A stretch of 64,000 nucleotides of DNA from Numida meleagris (Eukaryota > Chordata > Aves > Galliformes > Numididae): positions 42,520,798 through 42,584,797 of the forward strand of contig NC_034410.1 in NCBI RefSeq assembly GCF_002078875.1, in the 5' to 3' direction. Shown here in pieces: positions 24,723-37,600 of the stretch. Numbering within the stretch: the stretch's first letter is position 1; each line of letters starts with the position of its first letter. The notes below the pieces were generated by a model. It searched no databases. It saw nothing but the letters and a program-made list of their open reading frames with translations, and was not told where the DNA came from. Both the position numbers and the translations under genes were made by a program.

Positions 24723-24845
24723 TTGCAGCATCCGAGTACTTTGCAAACATTAATGAATTTATCTTCACAACGTACCAATAAGGTGAAATGACATTATACA
24801 CTGGGGAAAATGCAACACAGCAATGTAATGTCAAGAAGGGACATT
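24723..24845 (-). repeat. MIR-like ancient repeat relic, reverse orientation
   Basis: GAGTACTTTGCAAACATTAATG, AATTTATCTTCACAAC, ACACTGGGGAAAATGCAACAC and CAATGTAATGTC follow the reverse complement of the MIR-type 3' half ('agcactttacaaacattaatgaatcctcacaac', then 'gatggggaaactgaggcacagag'). Boundaries approximate. Confidence 0.55.
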
Positions 24846-26639
24846 TAATTTAAGTGCCCCACTTCAGATGCTTGTGCCTCGATTTCCCAGGAATAGCATT
24901 TGGTTGCACTTCCTTTGTTCTTCAGTCAATAGGAATTGCTTTGTACTTGTACAGAGCAGAGCACAGGTGTTCCCTGCCCTGCTCTTAGCAAACAAGGAAG
25001 GCACAATTAATGACCGCTAGTGCACAGTTTGGTGGTCGTTCTTCCCTGGCATTGTGTGCTGAGGCAGGGAATCCAGTTGCCCAGGGCAGCTTTCAGCATG
25101 AGAAGCATTTGTTCTCCCAGCCATTTCCTCACTCTTTGGGCTGCCTGCTAATGGCAAGGTAGGTAGGGATGCAGCACGCAGCAGGTTCCTTCTTGGCCTG
25201 ACCTTGACTCAATGGACGTGCATGGCCAGTCTCTGTTCTTACACTGAATGAGGCTGGAATACTGTTGACAAAACCCAAAGCGTAAAAATGTATTTTTTAG
25301 TGTGTCACTGCATGTACAGACCAGAGCCAGTGCTGACTTTTGCTCTGCAGGGACAGATGGACTAAAAGGGCTCTCACTGCTTCGTATTGATTCCCATCTT
25401 TTCTAGCTGCCAGGGCAATCTTAGTGCTGGAGCAAGGACTCCTGAAGCTGGAGAGATGCTGCAGTTTTCTTTGAAAAGAATCCTTCATTGCATCCCTGGG
25501 CTGCCTCCGAGCTCAGCCGGGTGAGCAGGTGCAGGGTGGGTCTGTGCTGTACGATGAACCTGGGGCTGGGCACCTCCCATCCTCCATTCCTGCCAGGCTG
25601 AGCTCACAGCTCAGCAGACTTTTCTTTAACAGGAAAACAGGGACAGGAAGATAAAGAGACACTTTTTATATACATGAACGTGTGTTAGGCTCCATTACCT
25701 TTCAGTACAAGTGGTGAGTCTCACTCAATCTCATACCCACAAAAATCCTGCTGTAAGAATCCAGTGATCCAGTGTCTACCAGATCCTCTTCTGTGCTCCT
25801 CTCTGCTTTACATAAGGCTGTTCTTCCCCTTTTTCCTTGATCAGTTCATTTTCATGTTCAAAGGCCAGTTTAATCGCATCATACTATGGCAATATCTCTG
25901 GAATTACTCTGGGTTGAGGCTTGGCAACTGAGAACGTGGCTTAGCCCATCTTAGTTATGATATAAGAAAATAATATTTGATACACCTCAAACTTTTCTCA
26001 CTGCATTTTAGCTGAGCTGAATCATTCAGCTGGATCTTTATTTGTTAAATCCATCTCTCAAATGTGCAGTCACAGCAATTCTTTTTCTTTTCATACTCAT
26101 GCTGTTTCTTACCTCAATTAAAAAAAAAAAAAACCAACAAGAACACAACAACCCCAAAATGACAAACCAGCCTTTTTAAAGCAGTGCTCTTTGCTTGTGC
26201 TGCTTTACAAATCCTGGGACAAGCGCTGGGGTGTCTGGAAGCAAAACTTCCATAGTGTCAGTGGGTTTTGCCGGAGGAGGAACATCACATTTCTGGGCAG
26301 TAAAGGAGAGTTTTTACTAAGCTATTAAAATAAATTGTGCATCTGAACATAATCTTACTTGACAGTATGACATGTTTTCAGATGCTGCTGTTTGAGATTT
26401 CCCATATTCTTTTATATACATTTCCTGCTGGCTTACCTGCACGTCTATCTATGCCAGTGTTCAAACCCAGCGAAGGAAGGAAAATGAGCTGTTTAGCCAA
26501 TAGCAGTCTTGCTAGCTGGGTAATGCAAAAGGGAAGAAAATAAGACACATAATGATCAGTGTGCTAAATCCTCTCTAAAGCTCCAGACCTGTCATGTAGA
26601 GCTAAATCCCAGACAGTGCCATTATCAGTGCCAGGTTAG
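24846..26639. other. Unique noncoding sequence
   Basis: Includes an A14 run near 26120-26133 but no CR1 3' end beside it, so it is not clearly a retroposon tail. No gene recognised. Confidence 0.55.
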
Positions 26640-27070
26640 CACTGGAGGTGCCCCTATCTCTCCTTCCCTTTCCTTCACTCCCCCCTCCAAAGCCGCTGAA
26701 GTTAATTCATCATGTTGACACAGAGCAGGGCATTATTATTCAGAGTTGCATAAAAAGTGAATTTACATTGAGCAAAACCAATAAGCCGCACAGCTCTGAC
26801 ATTTAATTTTCCTGTAAACTCTTCCTATTGAACCAGGCAGGACTACATACATTTTCAAATGAAATGCAGGGTTTGCACTGCAGTAACCTTGCATAGATGA
26901 AAATGAATAATTTGGAAGTTACCACGAGCCTATTTCCTGCCACCTCCCTCCCAAACTAAATTTTTATGGGCTATATTTCTGCTTGATGCCATGTTAAATT
27001 TTCATCTATTTTATTTTCACCTCCCGTGTCAAAATGGCATACAAAATATTCTGTCAAAGGGGTTGCTATT
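26640..27070. promoter_or_regulatory. Constrained-looking noncoding block (candidate enhancer)
   Basis: About 430 bp of even, non-repetitive sequence with words such as GGGCATTATTATTCAGAG, TTGCATAAAAAGTGAATTT, CATTTAATTTTCCTG and CTAAATTTTTATGGGCTAT. It has no open frame and no repeat hallmarks. It is a candidate conserved element by texture only. Confidence 0.3.
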
Positions 27071-28716
27071 TATGATTGGGTCACTGGTTGGTAGTCCCCT
27101 ATTCTTTCTGAGGCTGCTGCTTCTTTTGACATCAAACCCTGGGGCTGAAGGTTGAGGATAAATAAGCGATGTCCCTTGAACTAAACACAGTCGTAATAAA
27201 CTCTCAGATGAAATGTCAAGTCTAAGCTAGTGTACTCTTCTACTTTCTGGTGTATGCTGATCAGCTCCCCAAAGCAGAGCAGTCATATTTCAGAGCTCAC
27301 TTTATCTGCTTTCTCTTCTTACCATATTGAATGTCTGATTATAGGAGAGGTAGTAAATGGCTCTGTTAAAAGGGGGTTTAACCAGGGAGATGTAGGTCAA
27401 GACATAAGCTTACTTTCTATGATATATGATTGTGTATCTGCATTTATGTATCCATCCATCCAAGTTTGCCAGATTTCTCTGTTCTTAGAGCATGAGTTAT
27501 TATAATTTCATACAAGAAGGTACTTCAGGCAGGCTTTGAAGTGGTAGACATTATTCCAAGATGAATGTGTGCTCTAAAACGGCTGCTCAGGAGAAAACAG
27601 CAAACATTTCAGTTTTTTACCAGGTTGTGGGGGAAAAAGAATCTGGCAAGACACACAGAGAGATCCTCAAAAATGCACCTTTCATGTTTGTTTATTGTAC
27701 CAATATTTTTATTAGAAATTCATTACGGACTGTGTTGTTTTTGTTACGAATTTATGCTCTGTGTTGGTTAAAAAAAATCAACAGTACGGGTTACTATTAA
27801 ATATATTAATGCACTTTTGAAACTGAACTGTTAAGAGTTCAAAAGGCATTTATGCTTTCCCACCATGGGTTTGTGGGTTGGTTTTTCTTTTTCAAATATA
27901 ATCAAATGTTTCTTTCAATCTTAGGTACTTGCATGTGTCTATTATAACCTGTCATTGTGAAATTAGATCCTTCTGCCATGCTTGCAAATTATGATTAGAA
28001 CTGGTTCAAAACATTCCATGCAAAGCTGATATGGAAGTATTCTTATTTTTAAATACATATTTTGATGGGAAATCTAATTTTCACTGCAAAAAAAAAAAAA
28101 CATGGGGGGAGAGAAAATACCGTATATGTGATTATTCATTTTTTTCTTTCCTTTTTCTTTCCTCTTTTGTCAGTGAATAGGCATGCTGGTATAAATAAAG
28201 GAAAAAGGAAAGAAGCAGAATACATAGCCATCAGTTGCCATATACATAAAAAATCAAACATAAATGTGCAATTCAAAATTGCAATTGCTTATTTATTTAT
28301 TATGTATTTATATATGCCTTACTTATGTGATTGTGTTTGATACAATAGAATGGGCCACATCCAAAAAATGTTGGTGGAGCACCAGCACCGGGTTCAATGC
28401 TCTTTATCCTTACCTGTCTTCACTTTTCAAAAAAACTGTTTTTGTGAACTGGATTCACCACCTGGTGGAGTCAGAAAGACTACTGTATTGGTGTCCTTCA
28501 GTGTTGGTTATTTCCTCTGTGCTTTACAGATTTAGACGAGGCAGGGGGTCTGGAGACAACACAGAATATGTGAGTCTTGGACTGGACTCATCTAGACTTG
28601 TCCTACATCAGGTCAGCTGAAATCCCCCTAGAGATGGGCCAAAACTTAACTAGTGAATCATGAACTGCTCCCTGTTCTGTATCCGGTAGCCCTCTCAATC
28701 TTTACAGCATGTGATG
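27071..28716. other. Unique AT-rich noncoding sequence
   Basis: Short overlapping frames around 27.23-27.80 and 28.26-28.62 kb look accidental. An A13 run lies at 28088-28100. Confidence 0.55.
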
Positions 28717-28810
28717 AATCACAGAATGTCAGGGATTGGAAGGGACCTCAAAAGATCATTTAGTCCAATCCCCCTGCCGGAGCAGGAACACCTGGATTAG
28801 GTCGCCCAAA
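28717..28810 (-). mobile_element. CR1 LINE 3'-end fragment, reverse orientation
   Basis: AATCACAGAATGTCAGGGATT, GGAAGGGACCTCAAAAGATC, AGTCCAATCCCCCTGCCGG and AGCAGGAACACCTGGATTAGG are the reverse complement of a CR1 3' end. 5'-truncated at about 28810. Confidence 0.92.
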
Positions 28811-29605
28811 AGAGAAGGACCCTAAGTATAAATTTTCCCAGCCAAAGCACAGTATGAAATCTTTGTTATAGTTATAGGTTATATATAGTTATAGGCACTG
28901 TCCTGCCTCAGTGTTACTGTAAACAGGTAATAGTGGTGCTGAATATTGAGCCTCCTTTGTGATGATTTAATAGGGGCTATTTGTTTAGCTGGATAATTCT
29001 GTTCTTTGCCAGAGGGATGGATAATCTTGTATTTAGAATGTTAGACTGAGCTGTTTCCATCTCTGCGACAGATTTTCTTCAAAGTCATCTATAGCTGATG
29101 TAACAGCAGTGCTTTCAGTGCTATGATACAGGTGGTTTTGAGAGTAAGGTGCTTGCTTGGATCTTTAATGCTCAAGCACCTTTCTGAAACTGGCCTAGAC
29201 ATCAGACATGCAGGGCATGCCTGCTTCTCTTTGTTTACAGGTGATGATTTCCCTTCCCGATAATCTGACCCAATCAACGAATCTCTGTAATACAGCACCG
29301 TGCTGTAAAATAATATCTTCTCTTTTGCACCCTTTTTCCTTTTCCTACTTGAAATATTTACATTTAATCAAGCACAGTAATGTGAAAGGCCTGATTTCAG
29401 CAGCTTCACAAAGGTACACCTTTTTTCTACAGTGTTTATTGCAGAGCACACAGAGCTATTTGCTTGCTTGTTCCTTACATTAAGTCTTTTTTATTGTGTA
29501 TCCTACACAATAGGAGCAAGGGAACAGTTTAACTCTGCTGCAGGGAAGTTAACCCTGTAAACCTTGAGATTCCTGCAGCTAGAGAGAGCTCTTAGTGTGA
29601 CTCCT
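28811..29605. other. Unique noncoding sequence
   Basis: Includes an imperfect GTTATAG-type repetition at 28865-28895. No gene recognised. Confidence 0.55.
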
Positions 29606-29741
29606 TTGTGTTCAAGAAACGTTTAGATGTGGTACTAAGGGACATAGTTTAGTGGGGTTATATTGGTGGTAGGTGGATGGTTGGACCGGATGATCTTGGA
29701 GTTCTTTTCCAATCTTGGTGATTCTATGATTCTGTGATTCT
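29606..29741 (+). mobile_element. CR1 LINE 3'-end fragment with 8-bp-unit tail
   Basis: GTGTTCAAGAAACGTTTAG, ATGTGGTACTAAGGGACATAG, GGATGGTTGGACCGGATGATC and CTTTTCCAATCTTGGTGATTC lead into ATTCTATG/ATTCTGTG/ATTC units. This is the best preserved CR1 terminal repeat in the window. Confidence 0.94.
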
Positions 29742-31649
29742 AGATGTTGAAATCCTTATTTTCAGTGTCCCAAGCTGGAATCAAGGGTGTATCCTCAGAT
29801 CTCTGAAACTCATTGGAGAGAAACAGCCTTGTGTAAAGGATGGGTTAGTCTTTCTCCAGTGCAGGCCTTTAAGCCAGGCCACGGGAGCTGGGCTTCAGGG
29901 AAGCCACGGAGCTGGGATGAGCAAGTCAGATGTCAACATCCACATTGTGGACACCCCAAGGCAGGTGAAATGCTGTGGAAGATCCTCCTTGGAAGGTATA
30001 TCACCACAAGATCAATCTGGAAATAGAACTGGTTTCTGGTTGTTACCTGTTTCTGTTGAGAAGGAAGAAAAAAAGCTACATTTTCTTTCTTTTCCTAGAC
30101 GTTATAGAGATATCTCACACAGTTGCAGGGAGTAGCTTAGGAGATGCTACACTGGGATAGCATTTTGTGCAGAGAAAAACTTCCAGCAGGAGAGCTTGCA
30201 ATGGTCATAAAATGTTCATATGAAAGGACAGATAGTTTACACTGCTGAGTGCTTCCTAGGCATAGTGCTGCATGTGATTTTTTTGTTAAGAACTTGAAAT
30301 AATATTAAAATATTTTTTGTCGTCTTGTGTCTTGTAAGATCCATAAAGAAAAAATTGAAAACTTACACTGCTTAGACTTAAATCCATCATATTTCATTAG
30401 GAAAAAAAAATCTTTTCAACAGGACAGTGAAAGGTTCTTTTCACTAATGGCTATTTTGGTACAACTTTCTTGACCCGGCTGTTTCACTTTTTTTTTTTAT
30501 GTTGCAACATGAAAGCATGAAAGATGCTCCTCCCTGAAACTCAGGGAAGTTGGACTCTTTTCCTTCAAACAGTTGGCAAAAATAGCATGTTTCAAGCTGT
30601 TCCGTAAAATTTCAACATCAAAGACAAGTTTCAAATGGCTATTAGTAACTGGAAAGAAAAAACTATAAGGGAAATATTTATGTAGCTGGACCTCAGCATA
30701 TCGTTGTTAGCTTTCCAATGGAAGTAAATGCACAAAGCACATACTTGTATATGCAGGGTTTCCTGAAAGAGACTTGAGTGGCTTAGTTATGTGTCCCACC
30801 ACCAAATAATAGAGATTTTCATGTAACTCAAGTAGCAGAAGTCACTTCCTGCACCTGGAAAATAGCACTGTGATACTATGACTGGAAAAAAAAAAAAAAA
30901 AGAAAAAATTGTCTTTGTAAGTAGCAGAAGTAAAACAGGCACCCAGAAAGCCCTCTGTGGAATATTTGTTGTAAAATCAGAGTACCTAATGGCATGCTGT
31001 AGTTCCTTAGAATGACCACAGTGTCACAATCTAATGTTAGGTTGTTGCAGAAAATTGCCAGTGTCCTCTGGGACTTGATAACAGTAACCAGATGGTTAAT
31101 CCATTTAGAGCTAATTGACAACAGTGGGAAAGTAGGTTTATGTATGGTGTAACTGCAGTAAAATAAGATCTAACTGATAAGCAGTGTATGGCTTAAGTAT
31201 AGTAGCGTAGGAAAAATGGAGCAAAGGAACTTCTATTTTATAAATGCTTCTTGGATCCAAATTCGACCATGTGAAATCTTTAGAATTCATACACGAGTCT
31301 TCTCTCCACTCCTAGTGTGTATTAATGATCAAATTCTAATCATCCTTGTAGCCGCTAAGTCAAATTGATCCTTATAAATATGCTATCTTCTTCTCAGAGC
31401 TCCACAGAGATGAATGTTGGAGGGGTGAGGCTTATTCTTAAGCGTCTTGTTCTAGTGGGCAGACAGACAGACATACGTCTGTGCACCCATGGGAAAAAGA
31501 AGCAACCAGAAATGCTGGTCAGGCTTCTCTCCCACTGGAGCTGCCTTCAAAATTATTGCTAACAGTAGCTAATGAAGAGCAAAATTAAGAAATTAAGTCC
31601 CTTGCACAATTGATGGAGTGTAAAGGACATTCAAGAGCTAGTGCTTTGT
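29742..31649. other. Unique noncoding sequence
   Basis: A 133-codon plus-strand frame begins in the CR1 tail (29734-30135) and has no recognisable domain. An A16 run lies at 30886-30901. Nothing else recognised. Confidence 0.5.
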
Positions 31650-31677
31650 AGTTCTTCTGATGTCCTTCAGAAGAACT
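31650..31677. repeat. Perfect 11-bp inverted repeat
   Basis: AGTTCTTCTGA at 31650-31660 and TCAGAAGAACT at 31667-31677, around a 6-nt TGTCCT loop. There is no T-run after it that would suggest a terminator role. Confidence 0.85.
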
Positions 31678-34600
31678 TATGTCAGTTATAATCAGCCTGT
31701 GGAGAAGCCCTGACTGTCACAGCTTTTCCAAAAAGGTCATGGGGCTTTGACATTACTGGAGGGCATGCAGACTTCAAAGCCAGGAAGTCTCACATCAAAT
31801 GACTTTTCATTTACACTCTGTTATTTTTCATCTTGGGTGTTTTTTTTCCTGCCCTTTCAACACTCACCCTTGGCTGTTCCAGGGACTGCTCATAATGTGA
31901 CCACAGATGCCAAGGCACACGACAGCCAAAGGCAAAAGCTATGTTACCTGCCCTCTTCAGAATAAGTTCTTCCCTTGGCCATGGTCACCAGGACACGAAG
32001 TGTTTTGTGCCTCTATTTTTGGGACAAGGAATACAAAGCCTTTTCTGCCTCTCCCTTTCACTGACATGTGCCAGCTTTGACACGTGGATAAAGGAAGTTG
32101 GTAAAGATAAGTGAATTAACTGCCAATGTCCTCTGCTGACCACACTGATGTCAGTAGCTTGTAAGTGATCATCTAGCTCAGGACTTCTCTGTGTTCATGG
32201 AGGGAGCTGGGAGGAGACATGGGAGGATGCAGCCATTTGAACTACTGTTAAACAGCATAGGGAGGACTAGGATTTCAAAAGTTAATGGTGAGGTAGGGAA
32301 ACTGGGGATGAGGGGACAGTTGCTGTCAGATTTTCCTCTGTATTAACACTGCTTCCTCTGTGTATTTTTCATGATTGTAACTATTTCAGCTTCTACATGA
32401 CTAATCCTTATGCATGTATGACAAGTCTACGCAATGCCAACAAGGCTGATTCTGTGCAGCTGTGGTATCCTGAAGGTAGACTCAACTCTTTGGAGTCTTA
32501 GGAAAGCAAAAGGTGTGCACTTTTGAGGATAATTGTGAAAGAGGATGTGATTTGTTCTTACTTTATTCTGTAAAGAGGAATCCATTCCAGAGAGTGCTAA
32601 AGATCTAAGTACAGAGGGAACATAAATATCGAAGTAACTGCACTCAGAATGTTATGAAGAAGGATGGTAGCTATGGTTTGCGTGTTCCAAGCTGGGAGAA
32701 ATAAATCACACTGGACAATATGGCACATGCTGAACAAGAACATAGAATTCTTGCTCGAAGGAATCTTAGTGCTGCAAGTTAATCACCTTTTTATTAGCAT
32801 GCCCTGAAGGTTTTGGGGATATAAATTTTGCAAAATAACAGCTGGATTGTAGAAATAGACCATTGAATTAAGAAACAAATCACACAAACATGAAAATGCA
32901 AAGCTCTGTATCAGCCTTGTGTAGTCAAGAAAGTACACCTGCTTCCTGTTATGAGGCATGCTTGAATACTCTCAGAGTAGCTAACCTGGGCGAAGCAGTG
33001 GGTGAAGACCTTGGTGGTGGAATTAAGGCTGTGTCAGTCTGGCCCTGAAGACAGCATTGAGTGAGAATTTGTGCAGTTTCCCGTTGGTTGTGGAAGTCCA
33101 CCTCATGGTCAAGATCACAGGCTTTGACAAGCTGTTGCAAATTCAGTGTATGATGCAAAAAAAAACCAACACTTCAGCTAGGAAGAGAGGTGGAGAAACA
33201 AGTTTTTCTTTTTTGCTGGGAGACATCTGGTCACCATTAAAGTACCCTTTGGAAGAGGCATTTAACTCACAGGGAACTCACACCTCTGTGAGTTTTAAGT
33301 GAAGAGCAAGCGCTGTCTTGTAAGGCACTTGTAAAACCCTACAGGACGGTACTAAAAGTGTCAAGGCTGAGTTTTGTTGATTGGGGATTCATCAACAATA
33401 ATTGGAAATGGAGGTACTCTGAGTGTGTCTTGTTTTCCTCTTTTATTTTCTGCAGAACCAGGAATAGTTCCGCTGAAAACTGTCAGTGGTGCAGCTTTTT
33501 CTTCTTTCCAGAACAATCTATAAGGTAGAAAAGACAGCCAGAAAAAAGAAACAAGTTTGTCTGCTTCATGGGATGTAACTGGTGTTCTTTCGCCTATCTC
33601 CTCTTTCCATCACAATTTTTTTCCAGTATTCCCTAGTCTTCAGAGGAGAGCCAGTGAGTCTTAATGGTAATTGAGAATATACCCATGTACTTAGATACCT
33701 AACTATGAATCTGGGAAATGAAGCTTATCTTCAAAGTTAAGTTTTAATTTTTTTTAAATTTTAATCAAAGATCTGACCTATTTGTAACAGATAATTCCTC
33801 TAAATACTGGGAATGGCTCATCAAATATTGAAGCACAATATGTTTTAAAATTATTATTTTGGTAAAGAGTACTCCTGAGAAAACTAAGTGGAGAGTTAAA
33901 GAATAAAGTGAAGCTAAAATGAGTACAAAACTCATATACTCAGACTAGATTTTGGATTATTAAAGCTTAATGTATGCTTTCAAATGTATTTTTTGCCTTT
34001 ACCATTTCTGTTTCTGCTCACTGTTTGTTCATTTTTCTCTAGTTAATTACAGTTGGTTTATTTAAAACAGGTGGCAATACTCTGGTTTTATATTAATCAG
34101 CCCAAGGTCAGGAACTGACTGTGTGTCCGCACTAGTATTAGCATTGAAACTGTGGTAACTTCAGAAGCTATATATAATATATGTATGTTTGTTTTCTGGT
34201 AATAATTCTGCTCTTACTTGCTATCTCTCAGGTGAAAAAAAGGAAGGTGAAATTCCATGCTGCTAATTGCAGTGGGGCATACACGAGTAAAAAGGGTCCT
34301 AGCACTACACACCTGAGGAGGGGCTCCAGAATAGCTAGTACCATTCATGGATTTGTATCAGACAGCTCTTTAAAACTAGTGTAAAGCTCAACAGCAGTTG
34401 TAAAGGAAAGAGAATTGTGAGTGGAGTTGGGAATGGAGAAGACAAGAAATAGGCAACATTTCTGTGCAGTGTGAAAATTCATCACATTCCCATGTGTTGG
34501 TGAAAACATGCAGTTTTGTTCTCTTCTCCTCAGATCAGAAATAGAAGGGGGATGCACACCTCAAGGTACAATGTTTATCAAGCATAGAGTGCATCTTCTG

Positions 34601-37600
34601 TACAGGGGAAATGAAACAGTCTCTAATTTCTCAGCTTGAAACAGAGATTCCAAGTCCCCTGGTCTTATGTCAGCTGGTGATTCAGGCTTGTAAAGTTCAT
34701 CTCCCTGAACTTTGTGCAGCGTTACTGGATGCAAGCAGATTCTGTCTTTGGAAAACCATCACTGGTGTGATTCGGCTTCCAAACATATACAAAGAAGCCT
34801 CATTAAATCTCTCATAACTTACAGTATCTGTCAGATAAATCCTTGTTTTGCATGCATCTCCTTTACACAGGAAATGGGATGTTCAAAATTACAGTAAGCC
34901 ATAAGTGATGCCCAGAACCTTGAAGCATTTGGTTTATACAAATTTATTGAGTTCTTCAAGTAGAATTTTGTGGCCATATAGTCAAGAAGATATTTACTAA
35001 CAGAAGACAACAGAAGTGCATTGTGAAAGTTTTCAAGTGCTAGTCTTTGTTTCTTTCCCCATATGCATACTAATTCCTACATCTTAGAACAGGGTAAATT
35101 GCCCTAAGAGTCCTATCTAAATAAATAAATATTCAACAGCATACCATTTATTTTGACCACAATGCCAGAATTTATAAGCAAAATGCTTTTATACACTATG
35201 GGTAGCATTAACACAGAGATGGAAGGGAAATGTGAATAAATTGTTATTCACAGCCCAAAACATCACATTGCAGTTGCCAAGCACAGTTTGAACTACACAA
35301 AAAGTCTGTTTAGCATACCTTCACCATTAAGATATTAACAAAAATATATGCAGAGAAACCACTGACAGTGTAGATTCCATCTTCCCAAGTGCTCTGATTT
35401 TAAGTGTATGTCGGAAGAGGTTTTACAAGCACTGAATAATCTGGAGTTATATAAATACAATTTTTTTAAAGAAGAAGAATTTGAAATTGCAGCCCTTAAT
35501 CCACAGACTTTTTGTATATGTCTTTTTGAAATATGCTGCAATAAATGATATGGTGTCTGTTTATGCATAAAGACTTTTATTTTTTCACTCTGTCTGCCTT
35601 TTTGTTTGATAAATCTTAAGGGGAAGAACAGGAGTCCCTCAGCAAGTTTTCATGATCAAACATCATTTTGAGTCTAACTCTGTTTAAAAAATAGTAAATC
35701 AGTTCACAATTCACACATAATTGCTTTTATTTAGGATAAAACACCTTAAAAATATTGAAATTTCTGCTTGTTTCTGCAGTGTTTTAAGGTCTCTTTTTAA
35801 ATGGAAATGAAAGCATGGCAGAATCTGAGAACATTGTGCTTGTGTACCTAAAAATTGCTGTATCTAATAACATAACACCAAGCATCTTTTTTTACAGAAC
35901 AGGCAGGAAAAGTGACAATCCTCATATAAGGCTTCCACACAAATGTCAAATACGATTCTGTTTTCACAAACTTGTCAGCATTTATTCAATTCCAATGTGT
36001 TATTTATTGGTTTGACTTCTTTATCTTTTCTTCAAGACTGCATTTGAAATAAGTTTTGAAAGATTTTCATGAGGACGTGTTAAAATGACTCAGGAATGTT
36101 CCAGGTAGTTTAGAAGAAGAAATTATGTTGAACTGAAAATGAGAGGATAGCACATGCTATTTAATATGCACAAGAGGGGTTTTAAGAGGGTGATCTCAGT
36201 GTCCTGTCTTTCGAAGTCAGTTACGAATCTTCAACAAATGCTCTTTTATAGAATGGAGAGCTTAAATACTGTGTTGTCTTTGGGTCCTGAGTGATACGTT
36301 ACTCACAGCAGTGTATACTGGCTTTTCACTTCTGTTTTGTTCATTGATTTTCCTCTCAGTGTGAATAATTAACATCAGTGTGATTGAGGATTATTTTTTA
36401 TAATATTTTTTTAACTGAAGTGAAAAATACTTCTGTGTATTTGAAAATATCATCTGAGGACTTCTTGAGTGACTCTGAGATGGCTGGGTAACATTTTACC
36501 AAGTCATAGGCACTGCACAAAACTAACTGTCGGTGTACATATTTTTTATACTCTAGAGATTTTTTCCCTTTTCTGTCTATAGCAATACTCCTCACTGCTG
36601 AGCTGTTAGAGAGCATGGCTAAAAAGGCTAAAGTGCAGCTAGGCAATTTCCCTTTGCTAATCAATACGATCTTCCTGTGAAGCTTCATCTGACTTTGTAA
36701 TCAACAGGTGTAACATTAAAGCATGAGTCTTGTACCAAATCACAGATCTTTTTCTCTTGTTTTCCTTGACAGAATCATGAATAAACTGGCAGACCAGCAG
36801 GACCACATGATACCATGAAGAGAAGCTTACAGGTCCTCTATTGCCAACTGTTTAGTAAGTAAATATATATATATAAAATAAGAAATGAATCATTCAAATT
36901 TTTAAACAAGACAGTATTACTTATGATACACAGAATTCAGGAAGGTACTTTACCATGTGCCTTATACCTGGAGGAACCATCAGGAAGTTAAATTCTCTTG
37001 TTTACTGAGATATTTGGAGATGTATTAAAAAAGAAATTGTAGTGGCAGGTGATTCTGCAGAGTCTTTTACAAGGGTGAATGCGATTTGCTGTGCCTGGAG
37101 GCTGTGAACACTCTCAGATGAATGAGAAGTAGGAGCACAGGATGGTGACTGGAAGAATAATGCGACAACCTTACTGTAATCATGGCTTTTCTCTAGTTCT
37201 CTATGAACAAATGGGATCCATCTGACCAAGCACATCTGGTGGTGGTCTTTCAAAGAGATCTGAGAGTGAGGGAACAGAGCCCCGGACTCGCACAGCCCTA
37301 GATTCTCTGTCAGTTCCTGAGATGACTTGTTTCATTTTTCTTATTTTTAGAAGAGTCCATGCAGTGTGAAGGTCTAGCCAAAAGACTTTCAAAAAGGTGA
37401 AATTTAGATTGTGCAGATAAAGGCTGTCTCTCCTATCCACAGGCACAAAGCAAGATTTTAAGTGTTAGACAGTATCAACACTGTTAGGACATTTCTGCAG
37501 ATCAACAACTTTCAGTGTCAACATCATAAGCAATAACATTCTCTTCAAAATTTTAGAGGATAAATAAAATGAGAAAAGGCAAAATATAAGTGTAATTACG

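Noticed and set aside
29734..30135. 133-codon plus-strand ORF
   Set aside because: It begins inside the CR1 tail and shows no family features.
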